Assembly: GCF_000379085.1 (NCBI RefSeq)
Contig: NZ_KB905378.1
Coordinates: 1,572,327-1,636,326 of the forward strand
Reading direction: 5' to 3'
Length of the DNA: 64,000 bases
Source: Halomicrobium katesii DSM 19301
GTDB taxonomy: Archaea; Halobacteriota; Halobacteria; Halobacteriales; Haloarculaceae
Part shown: in pieces, positions 1 to 7,750 of the stretch
Layout: each line of letters begins with the position of its first letter
How positions within the stretch are numbered: the stretch's first letter is position 1
Notes under the pieces: model-generated
Seen by the model: the letters and a program-made list of their open reading frames with translations, nothing else
What the model was told of the DNA's origin: nothing
Database searches by the model: none
Position numbers and translations under genes: made by a program

Positions 1-376
1 CCTCACGAGCGCGCGCTCTCGCTTCGTCACCGGGAACGCCGTAGTTCTGGAGGCCGAACAGCACGTCATCGAGGACCGTGGGCGCGACGAGTTGCGTATC
101 GGCGTCCTGGAAGACGAAGCCGACTTCCTTCCGCGCGTGTGTCTTATCGTCTTCAGTGATCGGCGTGCCGTCGACGACGAGCTCGCCGTCGTCGGGAACG
201 AGCGTCGCGTTCAGGTGTTCCAGCAGCGTCGACTTCCCCGCGCCGTTGCCCCCGACCAGGGCGACGACCTCGTCGGGATACACCGAGAAGTCGACATCGT
301 GCATCCCGACGGTCCCGTCGGGGTACGTGTGGGCCTCACACTGGAGGTCGACCAGCGGTGCATCGTCTCGACTCAC
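1..376 (-). CDS. cbiO: Cobalt/nickel ECF transporter ATPase CbiO (C-terminus outside window)
   Basis: ATP-binding subunit of an energy-coupling-factor transporter for Co2+ or Ni2+, acting on the inner face of the membrane. About 125 residues are visible. They show the ABC core with Walker A as GGNGAGKST near residue 45 and a Q-loop region (FVFQDADTQL). The signature motif and Walker B lie beyond the window start. The GTG start at 376 overlaps the cbiQ stop by four bases (GTGA), so the two genes are translationally coupled and this is the last visible gene of cbiM-N-Q-O. The product is clear by motif and context; the metal (Co versus Ni) is inferred. Confidence 0.9.
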   Translation of the reverse strand, partial: MSRDDAPLVDLQCEAHTYPDGTVGMHDVDFSVYPDEVVALVGGNGAGKSTLLEHLNATLVPDDGELVVDGTPITEDDKTHARKEVGFVFQDADTQLVAPTVLDDVLFGLQNYGVPGDEARARARE

Positions 377-1191
377 ACTCTCACCCCGTAGACCGCGACT
401 GCTGCGTAGCCGAGGATAGCGACGTACGACCCGACCACGACGAATAGTTCGTGGATCGGTGGCCGCGAGACATCGCCATACAGTGTGATGTCGCCGTTGT
501 AGCCACGGGCTTCCATCGACTTGACGAGCCGTTCGGACTGCTCGATCGCCGACAGCATCGTCATGCCGAGGATTCTCGCGTACAGCCGTTTGTTCGACCA
601 GAACTCCGAGAAGTTCGCACCTCGGGAGAGCGCGGCTTTCACCAGGTCCTCCAGCGTCTCGATCATGACGAACGTGAACCGATAGGTCAAGAGCGCGATC
701 TGGTCGATCGGTCGCGGGAGCAACCGGCCGAGCATGTACGCGACGTCCGTGTATTTGGTCGTCATCGACGCCGTCAGCGTGAACGTGACGACCGTGAGCG
801 ATCGACAGCTGAGCTCGGCGAAGAGCACGAGTCCGTCCCACGTGACCGAGAGGTCGCCGAGCGGCGTCGGAAGTGCGCCACCGATCGGCGTCCCCGGTTC
901 GAGAAACGCCAGCGGTCCAGCGACGGAGACGATGAACAGCATCGGGAGCGTGTACCAGCCGGCGAGCCGTCGATACGGCAGCCCCGAGAGTCCGTAGACG
1001 ACGAGGACTACCCCGTACAGTCCGGCCAACAGCGCGAGGCGGTCGAACACCGTAACTGCGAGAACGAGTGCGCCGACGATACCGACCTTCGTCCATGGAT
1101 TGACGCGGTGCAACGGTCCGTCTCGCCGTTCGGCGAACGCCGTGATGAGCCGCGGGTCGGGAACGTGGTTCGAGAGTGTCGTCACGGTCAC
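373..1191 (-). CDS. cbiQ: ECF transporter T component CbiQ
   Basis: Transmembrane coupling protein of the cobalt/nickel ECF transporter, 272 residues. It has several hydrophobic helices and two ARG-like coupling motifs near the C-terminal half (ALSRG and MEARG) that in this family dock onto the ATPases. The open frame extends upstream through cbiN. I chose GTG at 1191 because it overlaps the cbiN stop by four bases (GTGA) and yields a normal CbiQ N-terminus; a second GTG six bases downstream is possible. The gene lies between cbiN and cbiO in one transcription unit. Confidence 0.9.
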   Translation of the reverse strand: MTVTTLSNHVPDPRLITAFAERRDGPLHRVNPWTKVGIVGALVLAVTVFDRLALLAGLYGVVLVVYGLSGLPYRRLAGWYTLPMLFIVSVAGPLAFLEPGTPIGGALPTPLGDLSVTWDGLVLFAELSCRSLTVVTFTLTASMTTKYTDVAYMLGRLLPRPIDQIALLTYRFTFVMIETLEDLVKAALSRGANFSEFWSNKRLYARILGMTMLSAIEQSERLVKSMEARGYNGDITLYGDVSRPPIHELFVVVGSYVAILGYAAVAVYGVRV

Positions 1192-1511
1192 CGAGCCGCG
1201 CGTTCGCCGTCCTCGAAGCCGCCGTAGCGGTCGACGTAGACGTACAGCCCGACGCCGAGTACGGCCAGAAGAGCGACGATAGCGCCGAATTCGAGCATCA
1301 TCCCGCCCTTCCGAATGGGGCCAGCCACCACGATACCGCGACCGAAGTCGACGAGCGAACCACCGCCCTCCCGCACACCGCGCTGGAGGGCCTTCGCGGA
1401 TCGCTTTGCCCACGGCAGGGCACCGCCGGTCGCAGTGAAGCCCCAGTAGCCGGCGGCGAGAAAGGCCGCGAACAGACCGAGGAGTCCGCCGTACTGCTTC
1501 CAGCGCTGCAT
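1188..1511 (-). CDS. cbiN: CbiN-like small membrane component of cobalt transporter
   Basis: Protein of 107 residues with two hydrophobic helices (about residues 8-28 and 72-92) separated by a soluble loop. This is the architecture of CbiN/NikN, the small subunit needed for metal loading of CbiM. Sequence similarity to bacterial CbiN is not obvious by eye, so the call rests on topology, size and position between cbiM and cbiQ. Its ATG overlaps the cbiM stop by one base (TGATG). Confidence 0.75.
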   Translation of the reverse strand: MQRWKQYGGLLGLFAAFLAAGYWGFTATGGALPWAKRSAKALQRGVREGGGSLVDFGRGIVVAGPIRKGGMMLEFGAIVALLAVLGVGLYVYVDRYGGFEDGERAAR

Positions 1512-2191
1512 CAGGCGGTCACCCCGGTCGGCTCCTCTTGAGTGTCACGGTCAACGAGACCGACGAGGTCGGGGCGCACGGAGGCGAGGAACTGAACGAT
1601 GAAGCCCGTGAGCAGGCCTTCGATGACGGCCACGCCGAGGTTGAGCCCGACGAGTCCGCCGACGGCGATGGTGAGGTCACCGCGCGGCAGCGCGCTCCCG
1701 TTCACGCCGCTGACGACGATGATCGCACCCATCAGGAACGCGCCTGCCGAGAGGCCGAGTGTCGCCGCGCTCGCGCTGGCGGGGAAGACGTCCCAGTCCA
1801 TTCCCAGAAGCGTCTTGAACGCGTAGTAGGCGACGATGGCCTCGCTCGCGTTGACGAGCGTATTCGCGCCGAGCAGGCCGACTGCACCGTGGCCGAGCGC
1901 CGCCGAGAAGATGTTCACGACCAGCGCGATGAGTGCCCCGAGTAGCGGCCCTGCGAGAATCCCCACGAGGCCGGTGAGGTTCATGTGGATGCCACCCCAG
2001 ACGGGAATGTTCAACTGGAAGATCGCGAAACTCGCGGCCGCGCCGATACCGGCGAGGGCAATCTGGTGAGTCTCGATACCGCCCTTCCGAATGCGCCGGA
2101 CAACGGCGCTAACGAGTACAGTTCCGAGCAACGTCCACAGGATCAGTGCCCATAGCGGAAACGACCCTTCTCCGAGGTGTATGTGTGCCAT
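1511..2191 (-). CDS. cbiM: Cobalt/nickel ECF substrate-binding membrane protein CbiM
   Basis: S component that binds Co2+ or Ni2+ and carries it across the membrane; 226 residues, multiple helices. It starts MAHIHLGEG. After removal of Met1 the His sits at position 2, which is the place where CbiM/NikM proteins chelate the metal through the free N-terminus. The motif IPVWGGIHMNLTG is typical of the family. It is the first gene of the cbiMNQO operon, preceded by an AT-rich promoter and, 138 bases further up, by a NikR-type regulator gene that may control it. Confidence 0.93.
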   Translation of the reverse strand: MAHIHLGEGSFPLWALILWTLLGTVLVSAVVRRIRKGGIETHQIALAGIGAAASFAIFQLNIPVWGGIHMNLTGLVGILAGPLLGALIALVVNIFSAALGHGAVGLLGANTLVNASEAIVAYYAFKTLLGMDWDVFPASASAATLGLSAGAFLMGAIIVVSGVNGSALPRGDLTIAVGGLVGLNLGVAVIEGLLTGFIVQFLASVRPDLVGLVDRDTQEEPTGVTA

Positions 2192-2227
2192 CTCTATATT
2201 GCCAATCTCAACTGGAATTATAATAAA
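2192..2227 (-). promoter_or_regulatory. cbiM promoter with possible operator
   Basis: An AT-rich box (TTATTATAATTCC on the minus strand) lies about 25-35 bases before the cbiM ATG, the spacing expected of an archaeal TATA box for a nearly leaderless transcript. Between it and the start is a TTGC-AA-CTC block that recurs at the same place before the ABC binding-protein gene at 5481. Transcription has not been shown; this is inferred from spacing and resemblance. Confidence 0.45.
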
Positions 2228-2328
2228 GTTGCTGTACTAGCTCAATTCCGATAACAATCCTGGCATAGAGTTACGATATATATTGATATCGAAGGAGTCA
2301 AGTTTCGTCGGTGCAAGTGATTTCGAAC

Positions 2329-2760
2329 CTAACGCTCGTTGATCTGTGCGTTCATGACATCGACGGGGACGACCGTGTATTCGACTGAGACCGACTCGTC
2401 TGCTCCTCGAACGGTCCCGATAAATCGCAGGGCGTCGTCGTACGGTGCTTCGATGACGAACGTCTCGACACAGCCGGCGTTCCCTTCGAGGCAGTTGTGG
2501 GAGTTCGACCGGATCGACGCTTCGAATTCGTGGCGAATATCCATCATCTGGCGTTCGATCTCCGGTTCGTCGTATCCGAAGACAGCAGTAACTGTCGCCA
2601 GTACCCGCCGATCCACGTCGTCTGGCTCTTGGTACTCTTCGAGTAGTGACTGGCACGCTTCGCGGATGACCTCACTCCGGCCGGTGTAGCCGTGTTCTTC
2701 CGCAAACGTATCGAGATCGTCCCGGAGTCGCTCCGTCATCGAGGAACTCACGATGGGCAT
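2329..2760 (-). CDS. NikR/CopG-type regulator with altered metal site
   Basis: Metal-responsive ribbon-helix-helix repressor of 143 residues. It has an N-terminal RHH (residues 1-45, [12 protein letters not shown]) and a C-terminal ACT-like metal domain. The four NikR ligands map to His77, His88, Cys90 and Cys97. Canonical NikR has His, His, His, Cys, so one His is Cys here, and one extra residue separates the last two ligands. The gene at 5612-6040 keeps the canonical set. It lies directly upstream of cbiM and is a plausible regulator of it. Changed ligands suggest a different metal preference such as cobalt, which is inference. Confidence 0.85.
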   Translation of the reverse strand: MPIVSSSMTERLRDDLDTFAEEHGYTGRSEVIREACQSLLEEYQEPDDVDRRVLATVTAVFGYDEPEIERQMMDIRHEFEASIRSNSHNCLEGNAGCVETFVIEAPYDDALRFIGTVRGADESVSVEYTVVPVDVMNAQINER

Positions 2761-2801
2761 GTATTAAAAATTGTCTCGGAGATAATAGAGATAGTGATAC
2801 A

Positions 2802-2825
2802 GTGGGTTGCTATTAATAAACCCAC
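2802..2825 (-). terminator. Hairpin after ABC operon / nikR-like promoter region
   Basis: A perfect inverted repeat GTGGGTT / AACCCAC with a 10-base AT-rich loop lies just after the ATPase stop at 2838 in the direction of transcription, with a T-rich stretch about 35 bases further on. It can act as a terminator for the ABC operon. The loop (TTTATTAATA) also resembles a TATA box for the regulator gene starting at 2760. Confidence 0.45.
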
Positions 2826-2837
2826 CTCCAGAGAGTG

Positions 2838-3626
2838 TCACTCGATAGTATCGATCGGACTTCCGAGCTCGTCCCTGATTCGCGCGACGTAGTCCACGAA
2901 CTCACGAGATGTCCGTTCACGTGGGCGCTCTATGCCAATGGAGAACGTCGACTGCACGGATCCCGGCTCGGCGTCCATGACGACCACGCGATCAGCGAGG
3001 GTCACCGCCTCGTCGATGTCGTGGGTGACGAACACGACGGTCTGGCCGGTCTGTGCCCAGATGTCGAGTAATTCGGCGTGCAGACGGTCGCGCGTCCGAG
3101 CGTCGACGCTCCCGAACGGTTCGTCCATCAACAGAATCTCCGGGTCGGGAGCGAGGGCGCGAGCGATACCGACACGCTGTTTCATGCCGCCTGACAGCTC
3201 TTTCGGGTACGCGTCCTCGAACCCGTCGAGGCCCACCAGGTCGATCAATTCTCGAACCCGTGCCTCGCAGTCCGCACAGTCACACGCAGGCCGGTCGAGC
3301 CCGAACCGGACGTTCCCGCGGACGGTTCGCCAGGGAAACAGCGCGTACTCCTGAAAGACCATTCCACGGTCTAGTCCAGGACCGGTAACCGGGTCTCCAC
3401 CGACCAGTATCGACCCACCGTCCGGGTCGTCGAGACCGGCGATCGCTCGCAACAGCGTCGTCTTTCCACACCCCGATGGACCGACGATACAGCAGAACTC
3501 ACCCTCCCCGACCGAGAGCGAGACACCCTCGAGCGCCTGGGTCGAGTCGTACGCCCTGCTGACGTTCCGGACAGTGATCTTCTCGCGCGACTCCCGATCG
3601 ACTGACGACTCGGAACTCAGCGCCAC
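2838..3626 (-). CDS. NitT/TauT-type ABC transporter ATPase
   Basis: ATP-hydrolysing subunit of the NitT/TauT family (SsuB/TauB/NrtD-like), 262 residues. Walker A is GPSGCGKTT, the signature LSGGMKQRVGIARA, Walker B ILLMDEP, and the H-loop FVTHD. The GTG at 3626 overlaps the permease 3' end by ten bases and gives a normal N-terminus; the open frame further upstream is a shadow of the permease. Between the Q-loop and signature is an unusual cysteine run, CDCADC. Last gene of a binding-protein, permease, ATPase operon. Confidence 0.9.
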   Translation of the reverse strand: MALSSESSVDRESREKITVRNVSRAYDSTQALEGVSLSVGEGEFCCIVGPSGCGKTTLLRAIAGLDDPDGGSILVGGDPVTGPGLDRGMVFQEYALFPWRTVRGNVRFGLDRPACDCADCEARVRELIDLVGLDGFEDAYPKELSGGMKQRVGIARALAPDPEILLMDEPFGSVDARTRDRLHAELLDIWAQTGQTVVFVTHDIDEAVTLADRVVVMDAEPGSVQSTFSIGIERPRERTSREFVDYVARIRDELGSPIDTIE

Positions 3627-4459
3627 GCGAGAACCCTCCCTTCGAGAAGGCGAAACCCGACGTCCATACACAGGAACGCCAGGCTGATCAGGAACATGTA
3701 CGCGACGCTGGTTGCCATCGCGAGGTTGTTGGAGGCGTTGATGATCTCGTACCCGACGCCGGGCGCGCCGAACAGCTCCGCGCCGACGACGATCATCCAG
3801 CACCGACCGATGCTCGTCCGGAACCCGGTCAACACCTGCGGAGCAGCGCTCGGGAGTGCAACGAGTTTCAGCATCGAGAGATCGCGTTCCACGCCGAGCG
3901 TCGACGCCGCATCGGTTAGGTCGGTTGAAACGCCCTCGACACCCCCATACGCGCCGTAGAAGTTGATCCAGAACGCCCCGACGAAGACGATGAACGCCGC
4001 GCCGGTGTGGTGGATGCCGAACCAGACGATGGCGAAGACGACCCACGCCAGCGGCGGGATCGGCCGCAGCACCCGGACGAGCGGCCGCAACCAGTCGTCG
4101 AGCGCACCGTTCCAGCCCATCGCCAGACCGAGACTGACCCCACAGCTCGCACCGAGGAGGAGGCCTGGAACGTAGTGGAACAGCGTCTCCGTGAGATGTG
4201 CAAGTCCGGTCGGTAGCACCAGATCCGATCCCGAGACGGGGACGACGATCGCGGTCGTGGTCGCGAACAGGTCGATGAACGCGCGCACCGAATCGAGCGG
4301 TCCCGGCACGAGATACGACGGCTGGGTCGTCATCGCGCCAACCCACCAGACGAGCAGGAACACGAGGAGACCGCCCAGGCCGCGCAGATACCGCCGTGGG
4401 TCTCCCTCGAAACTGCCGGCGACTACCGCGCTAGAACGGGTGTCGGTCTGCGTGCTCAT
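3617..4459 (-). CDS. NitT/TauT-type ABC transporter permease
   Basis: Inner-membrane permease of 280 residues with about six helices and the family EAA-type loop (DAASTLGVERDLSMLKLVALPSA begins here; key residues are the central LG and the PSA end). Similar to SsuC/TauC. It overlaps the binding-protein stop by four bases (ATGA) and the ATPase start by ten, so the three are co-translated. The family moves sulfonates, nitrate, pyrimidine precursors and some metals; the flanking NikR genes make a metal or metal-ligand substrate worth considering. Confidence 0.9.
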   Translation of the reverse strand: MSTQTDTRSSAVVAGSFEGDPRRYLRGLGGLLVFLLVWWVGAMTTQPSYLVPGPLDSVRAFIDLFATTTAIVVPVSGSDLVLPTGLAHLTETLFHYVPGLLLGASCGVSLGLAMGWNGALDDWLRPLVRVLRPIPPLAWVVFAIVWFGIHHTGAAFIVFVGAFWINFYGAYGGVEGVSTDLTDAASTLGVERDLSMLKLVALPSAAPQVLTGFRTSIGRCWMIVVGAELFGAPGVGYEIINASNNLAMATSVAYMFLISLAFLCMDVGFRLLEGRVLAWR

Positions 4460-5481
4460 TCTTGAATAGCGTCGTAAGGGTCGAACGCGAACAGGTCCTC
4501 AGTTGCGACCGGTTCTTCGATGTTCCCGACGTTGGCGGCGAATTCACCCATCGTCGCGGCCTGCTCGGTGATCGCGTGCGGGTTCGAGAAGAAATCCGAC
4601 GCCTGTGAGTCGATAGCCGCCGTCGCAAGCTCCTCGCTCACGCCGGAGCCGATCACCGATGCGGCGTGGGCGGCGGCGACATCCGGTGAGTCTGCTGTGA
4701 ACTCGGTCGCCGCTGTGTGCTGTTCGACCAGCGATTGGGCGACGTCGCTGTCGTCGAGGACTCGCTGGTTCGCGAACAGCACCGTAACTGGGTGGTTCTC
4801 CAGAATGTTTCCGGACCAGGCGAGTTCGCCGAAGCCGTCGTTCTGGTCGATGATCGTCGCGAACGGCTCCTGGATGATCGTCGCGTCGATATCGCCCGAC
4901 TGGATCGTCTGGACTGCCTTCGCTGGCGGGACTTTCGACTTGTCGATGACGGACTCCATCTCACCGGCATCGAGGTCCTCCTGGGTCCAGTACCGGAGGA
5001 CGATGTCGGGAACGCTCCCGTCCGGTGGGGCACCGAATCGGACCTTTCGATCGTGCTCTTCCTCGAAGCGGTCGAACATGGCTGGCCCTTCCTGATCGTA
5101 GAGAGCAGCGAGTTCGGTTGTCCCCACAACCTTGAAGCCATTTCTCGAGTTTGCCGCGAGGACGCCGGCGTCGGTGCCCTTGTCGACGAGGACCATCGCA
5201 GGAGTAATCCCGAAGAGCGCAACGTCGACGTCTCCGCTCGCGAACGCCTTGACCACACTGGGACCGGAGCTGAATCGCTCTACTGTGACGTCTGCTGGAA
5301 CGTCCTCGTAGTAGCCCTCTCGTTCCATCACGTAGTGTTGCATGTTCGGATAGATCGGGACGTACGCGACCGTGACAGAATCGAGTGACGCACCGCCCTC
5401 ACCGAGACAGCCAGCGATTCCTGCCGTAGCAATCGTGGTTGCCCCCGTCTGGAGCAGCCTTCGGCGCGAGATGTGACCCAT
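4456..5481 (-). CDS. NitT/TauT-type ABC substrate-binding lipoprotein
   Basis: Extracytoplasmic binding protein of 341 residues, first gene of its operon. It starts with a twin-arginine signal (RRRLLQ) and a lipobox ending AGC at about residue 24, so it is exported folded and lipid-anchored. The mature part has the NMT1/SsuA-like fold pattern (AYVPIYPNMQHYVMEREGYY, then SGDVDVALFGITPAMV). The substrate cannot be read from the sequence. Its promoter resembles that of cbiM and a canonical NikR gene lies just upstream, which argues for nickel or cobalt control. Confidence 0.88.
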   Translation of the reverse strand: MGHISRRRLLQTGATTIATAGIAGCLGEGGASLDSVTVAYVPIYPNMQHYVMEREGYYEDVPADVTVERFSSGPSVVKAFASGDVDVALFGITPAMVLVDKGTDAGVLAANSRNGFKVVGTTELAALYDQEGPAMFDRFEEEHDRKVRFGAPPDGSVPDIVLRYWTQEDLDAGEMESVIDKSKVPPAKAVQTIQSGDIDATIIQEPFATIIDQNDGFGELAWSGNILENHPVTVLFANQRVLDDSDVAQSLVEQHTAATEFTADSPDVAAAHAASVIGSGVSEELATAAIDSQASDFFSNPHAITEQAATMGEFAANVGNIEEPVATEDLFAFDPYDAIQE

Positions 5482-5516
5482 CTGTGTTGCTAACTCTATA
5501 TCCGATTCTAATAATA
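5482..5516 (-). promoter_or_regulatory. Promoter/operator of the ABC binding-protein gene
   Basis: A TATA-like run (TATTATTAGAATC on the minus strand) is 24-35 bases before the ATG, so the message is probably near-leaderless. The block between it and the start (TTGCTAACTCTATA on the plus strand) resembles the equivalent block before cbiM (TTGCCAATCTCAA) and may be a shared NikR-type operator. Confidence 0.4.
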
Positions 5517-5611
5517 CCTGTGATTTACGAGTAGAAGGTTAATACTAGTGGGGTTAGGAGTGTAGATGTCGCTAGGGTTGGCGTGAATACAGCGAGGGAG
5601 GGAGAACAGAA

Positions 5612-6040
5612 TCAGTCCATGTCGGCCAGCGGGCCGAAGTCATCCACCGGCAGCACTGAGTAGTCGATCGTGAGCGTGTCCTTCGTCGCTCGGATCTTCC
5701 CGACGAACGTCGATATCTCTTCGAGCGACCCTTCCAACACGAACAGTTCCATGCAATGATGGCCGCCGACGTGACTATGGAAGTTCGAAGCGACGATGCC
5801 CTCGTGCTCGTGACGCAGGTGCATCATCTTCTCCTCGACGCTTGTTGTTTGGTAATCGAAAAGTACTGTGACGACGCCCATCAAGTCTCGATCTTCGAGT
5901 TTCGTATCCTCGAACTCACCGAGAAGGTTTCGACTCGCCTCACGAAGCACTTCACTGCGACCAGTATAGCCGTGATCGTCTGCGAACTGGTCGATTCGAT
6001 TAAGCAACTCCTCCGGCATCGAGACGCTGACCACACTCAT
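5612..6040 (-). CDS. nikR: Nickel-responsive regulator NikR
   Basis: RHH repressor of 142 residues with the complete nickel site: His77, His88, His90 and Cys96, matching the spacing of Escherichia coli NikR (76, 87, 89, 95). The RHH domain is residues 1-45 with [12 protein letters not shown]. The start at 6040 ([13 protein letters not shown]) was preferred over an ATG 39 bases upstream because the extra residues are unlike the family and lie in the AT-rich promoter. It is 130 bases upstream of the ABC operon on the same strand and likely controls it and/or cbiM. Confidence 0.9.
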   Translation of the reverse strand: MSVVSVSMPEELLNRIDQFADDHGYTGRSEVLREASRNLLGEFEDTKLEDRDLMGVVTVLFDYQTTSVEEKMMHLRHEHEGIVASNFHSHVGGHHCMELFVLEGSLEEISTFVGKIRATKDTLTIDYSVLPVDDFGPLADMD

Positions 6041-6198
6041 ATAACAACATATCCGGTACAAAATATTAAAGATTATCATCTACAGCTGCGTCATTAGAGT
6101 GATCGGGATAGGCCCTCCAACGATAGTGGAACACGGACATTCTAAGACACACCGAGTTGTTTCGGAATTTCGAAGGGTTACTGGAACGAATTTCAGGG

Positions 6199-6737
6199 TT
6201 AGTCGAAAGCTCGTAACGGGTTTTGTTGGATTTGAGATAACAGAAGGCGCAGATCAATACCATCCTCCGTGGTTGTGAGGAAGCGTCTCTTTATCGAGGG
6301 CATCGATCTGGGTGCGTCAGTTGCGACGTCACCAGCTTCGATATGTGAATAACGCTCTCTCATCATCTCCTCAGAGTTATCCAAGTAACGAGCAGCGACT
6401 GTATGCCCGAATGCGCGGACAAGCACCTCGCCCATTCCACGCCGGCCACCGTGTGGAGCAAGATAATCGTGTTTCGGATGATCGATATTGATCTCTGCGG
6501 TCTCCGAGAGCCGTTGGAGAATCGACCGTGCGCCGCCCGTCGTAAGACCACCACCACTGGAGTCTGATGACTGTGTTTCAAGCCCTGATCCCAGTGCTAT
6601 CTGCAGATTCAACAGAGCACCGCCGGCACAACGGTGGCCGCTCCCGTGTTTCAGTCCCGTACCGAGTTTCGACCGCGTCTCGACATAATGGCCACTCTTC
6701 GAGAGGCATCCGGTTGCTGTTCTCGGTCGTCGGGAAT
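6199..6737 (-). pseudogene. Tyrosine recombinase (integrase) C-terminal remnant
   Basis: Only the catalytic C-terminus of a phage/plasmid-type integrase is present. Readable signs are an HGGRRGMGEV box (conserved His-x-x-Arg), a downstream GHTVAARYLDNSEEMMRERYSHIEA block containing the second-shell His, and the nucleophilic Tyr at the RYSH motif. The frame runs back into znuB, there is no start codon or N-terminal domain, and the 3' tail has drifted. A second remnant with the same RYSHIEAG tail is at 20961-21096. Probably a scar of a lost integrative element. Confidence 0.7.
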
Positions 6738-6739
6738 CG

Positions 6740-7750
6740 TTAGTCGCCCCTCGATGCGGATTCGGTCGTATCGATGCTGCCCATCTCGGGTGTCTCTTCC
6801 TCGCCGAAGGCGGTCTGGAGTTTCCCGAGCACGACGGCGACGACGTAAATCGCGACCGCGACGAGAACGATAACGCCCCCGGCGGTCGCTTCACCGTAGT
6901 ACGACGCTCCGATGCCGAGAACGACTGCCAGTTCGGCGAGCACGACCGAGATCAGGAGGGATTCGTTGAAGCTCCGCGCGACCTGACTCGCGCCGGCCAC
7001 GGGCACGACGAGCATCGCAGCGACCAGGATGACGCCCATGATCTGCATCGCGCCGACGACGACCATCGCAGTCAGCATCACCGTGATGCGGTTGTACCAG
7101 CTCACCGAGAGACCCGACACCGCAGCAGCCGTCTCGTCGAAGGTGACGTACAGTAGCTGGTTGCGTGTGAGCCCGATCACGCCGATGATGATGCCGAACA
7201 GCGCCAGCAGTATCGCCGCACTCTCGTTCGAGACGGTGGACAGGTTGCCGAAGAGGAACTGATTCACGCCGACAGCGAGCCCGCCTGCGTTGATGCTGAT
7301 CAGTGTCGTCCCCAGCGCGAAGCCCGTCGAGAGCACGATCGCCATCGAGACGTCGTTGTAGGCGTCTGTCGCCTCCGAGATGAGCTCGATGAGCAGGGCT
7401 GCGATCATCGCGACGACGACGGCCGTCAGATACGGCGAGACCCCCAGGTCGATGACGGCGTTCAGGAACAGTCCGACCGCGACGCCGGCGAATCCGGTGT
7501 GGGCGAGTGCGTCACCGATGAGCGCGAGCTGGCGGTGGACCAGAAACGTCCCGATCAGCGGTGCCATCACGCCGATACAGAGCCCGACCAGGATCGCCCG
7601 ATGCATGAACCCGTACCGCAGGATTTCGAGGCCTGTCTGGCCGGCGAGCCACGACAGAACCTCCGACCAGGACGCCAGAATCCAGTACAGCGGCTCGAAC
7701 ACGGGGTCGAGCAGTCCCACTCGAAGCGGCAGGGCAGCGAGGTGAATCAT
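6740..7750 (-). CDS. ZnuB/MntB-type metal ABC permease
   Basis: ABC-3 family permease of 336 residues with eight or nine hydrophobic helices and the family motif LIGDALAHTGFAGVA. It forms the channel for Zn2+ or Mn2+ delivered by the binding lipoprotein encoded at the other end of the operon. Its ATG overlaps the ATPase stop by four bases. The C-terminus (about 20 residues) is acidic and soluble. The choice between zinc and manganese is unresolved; the DtxR-like box upstream of the operon favours manganese. Confidence 0.9.
   Translation of the reverse strand: MIHLAALPLRVGLLDPVFEPLYWILASWSEVLSWLAGQTGLEILRYGFMHRAILVGLCIGVMAPLIGTFLVHRQLALIGDALAHTGFAGVAVGLFLNAVIDLGVSPYLTAVVVAMIAALLIELISEATDAYNDVSMAIVLSTGFALGTTLISINAGGLAVGVNQFLFGNLSTVSNESAAILLALFGIIIGVIGLTRNQLLYVTFDETAAAVSGLSVSWYNRITVMLTAMVVVGAMQIMGVILVAAMLVVPVAGASQVARSFNESLLISVVLAELAVVLGIGASYYGEATAGGVIVLVAVAIYVVAVVLGKLQTAFGEEETPEMGSIDTTESASRGD

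Noticed and set aside
2237-2656. Minus-strand 139-codon frame overlapping the NikR-like gene
   Set aside because: Different frame from a well-supported regulator; no domain and atypical composition.
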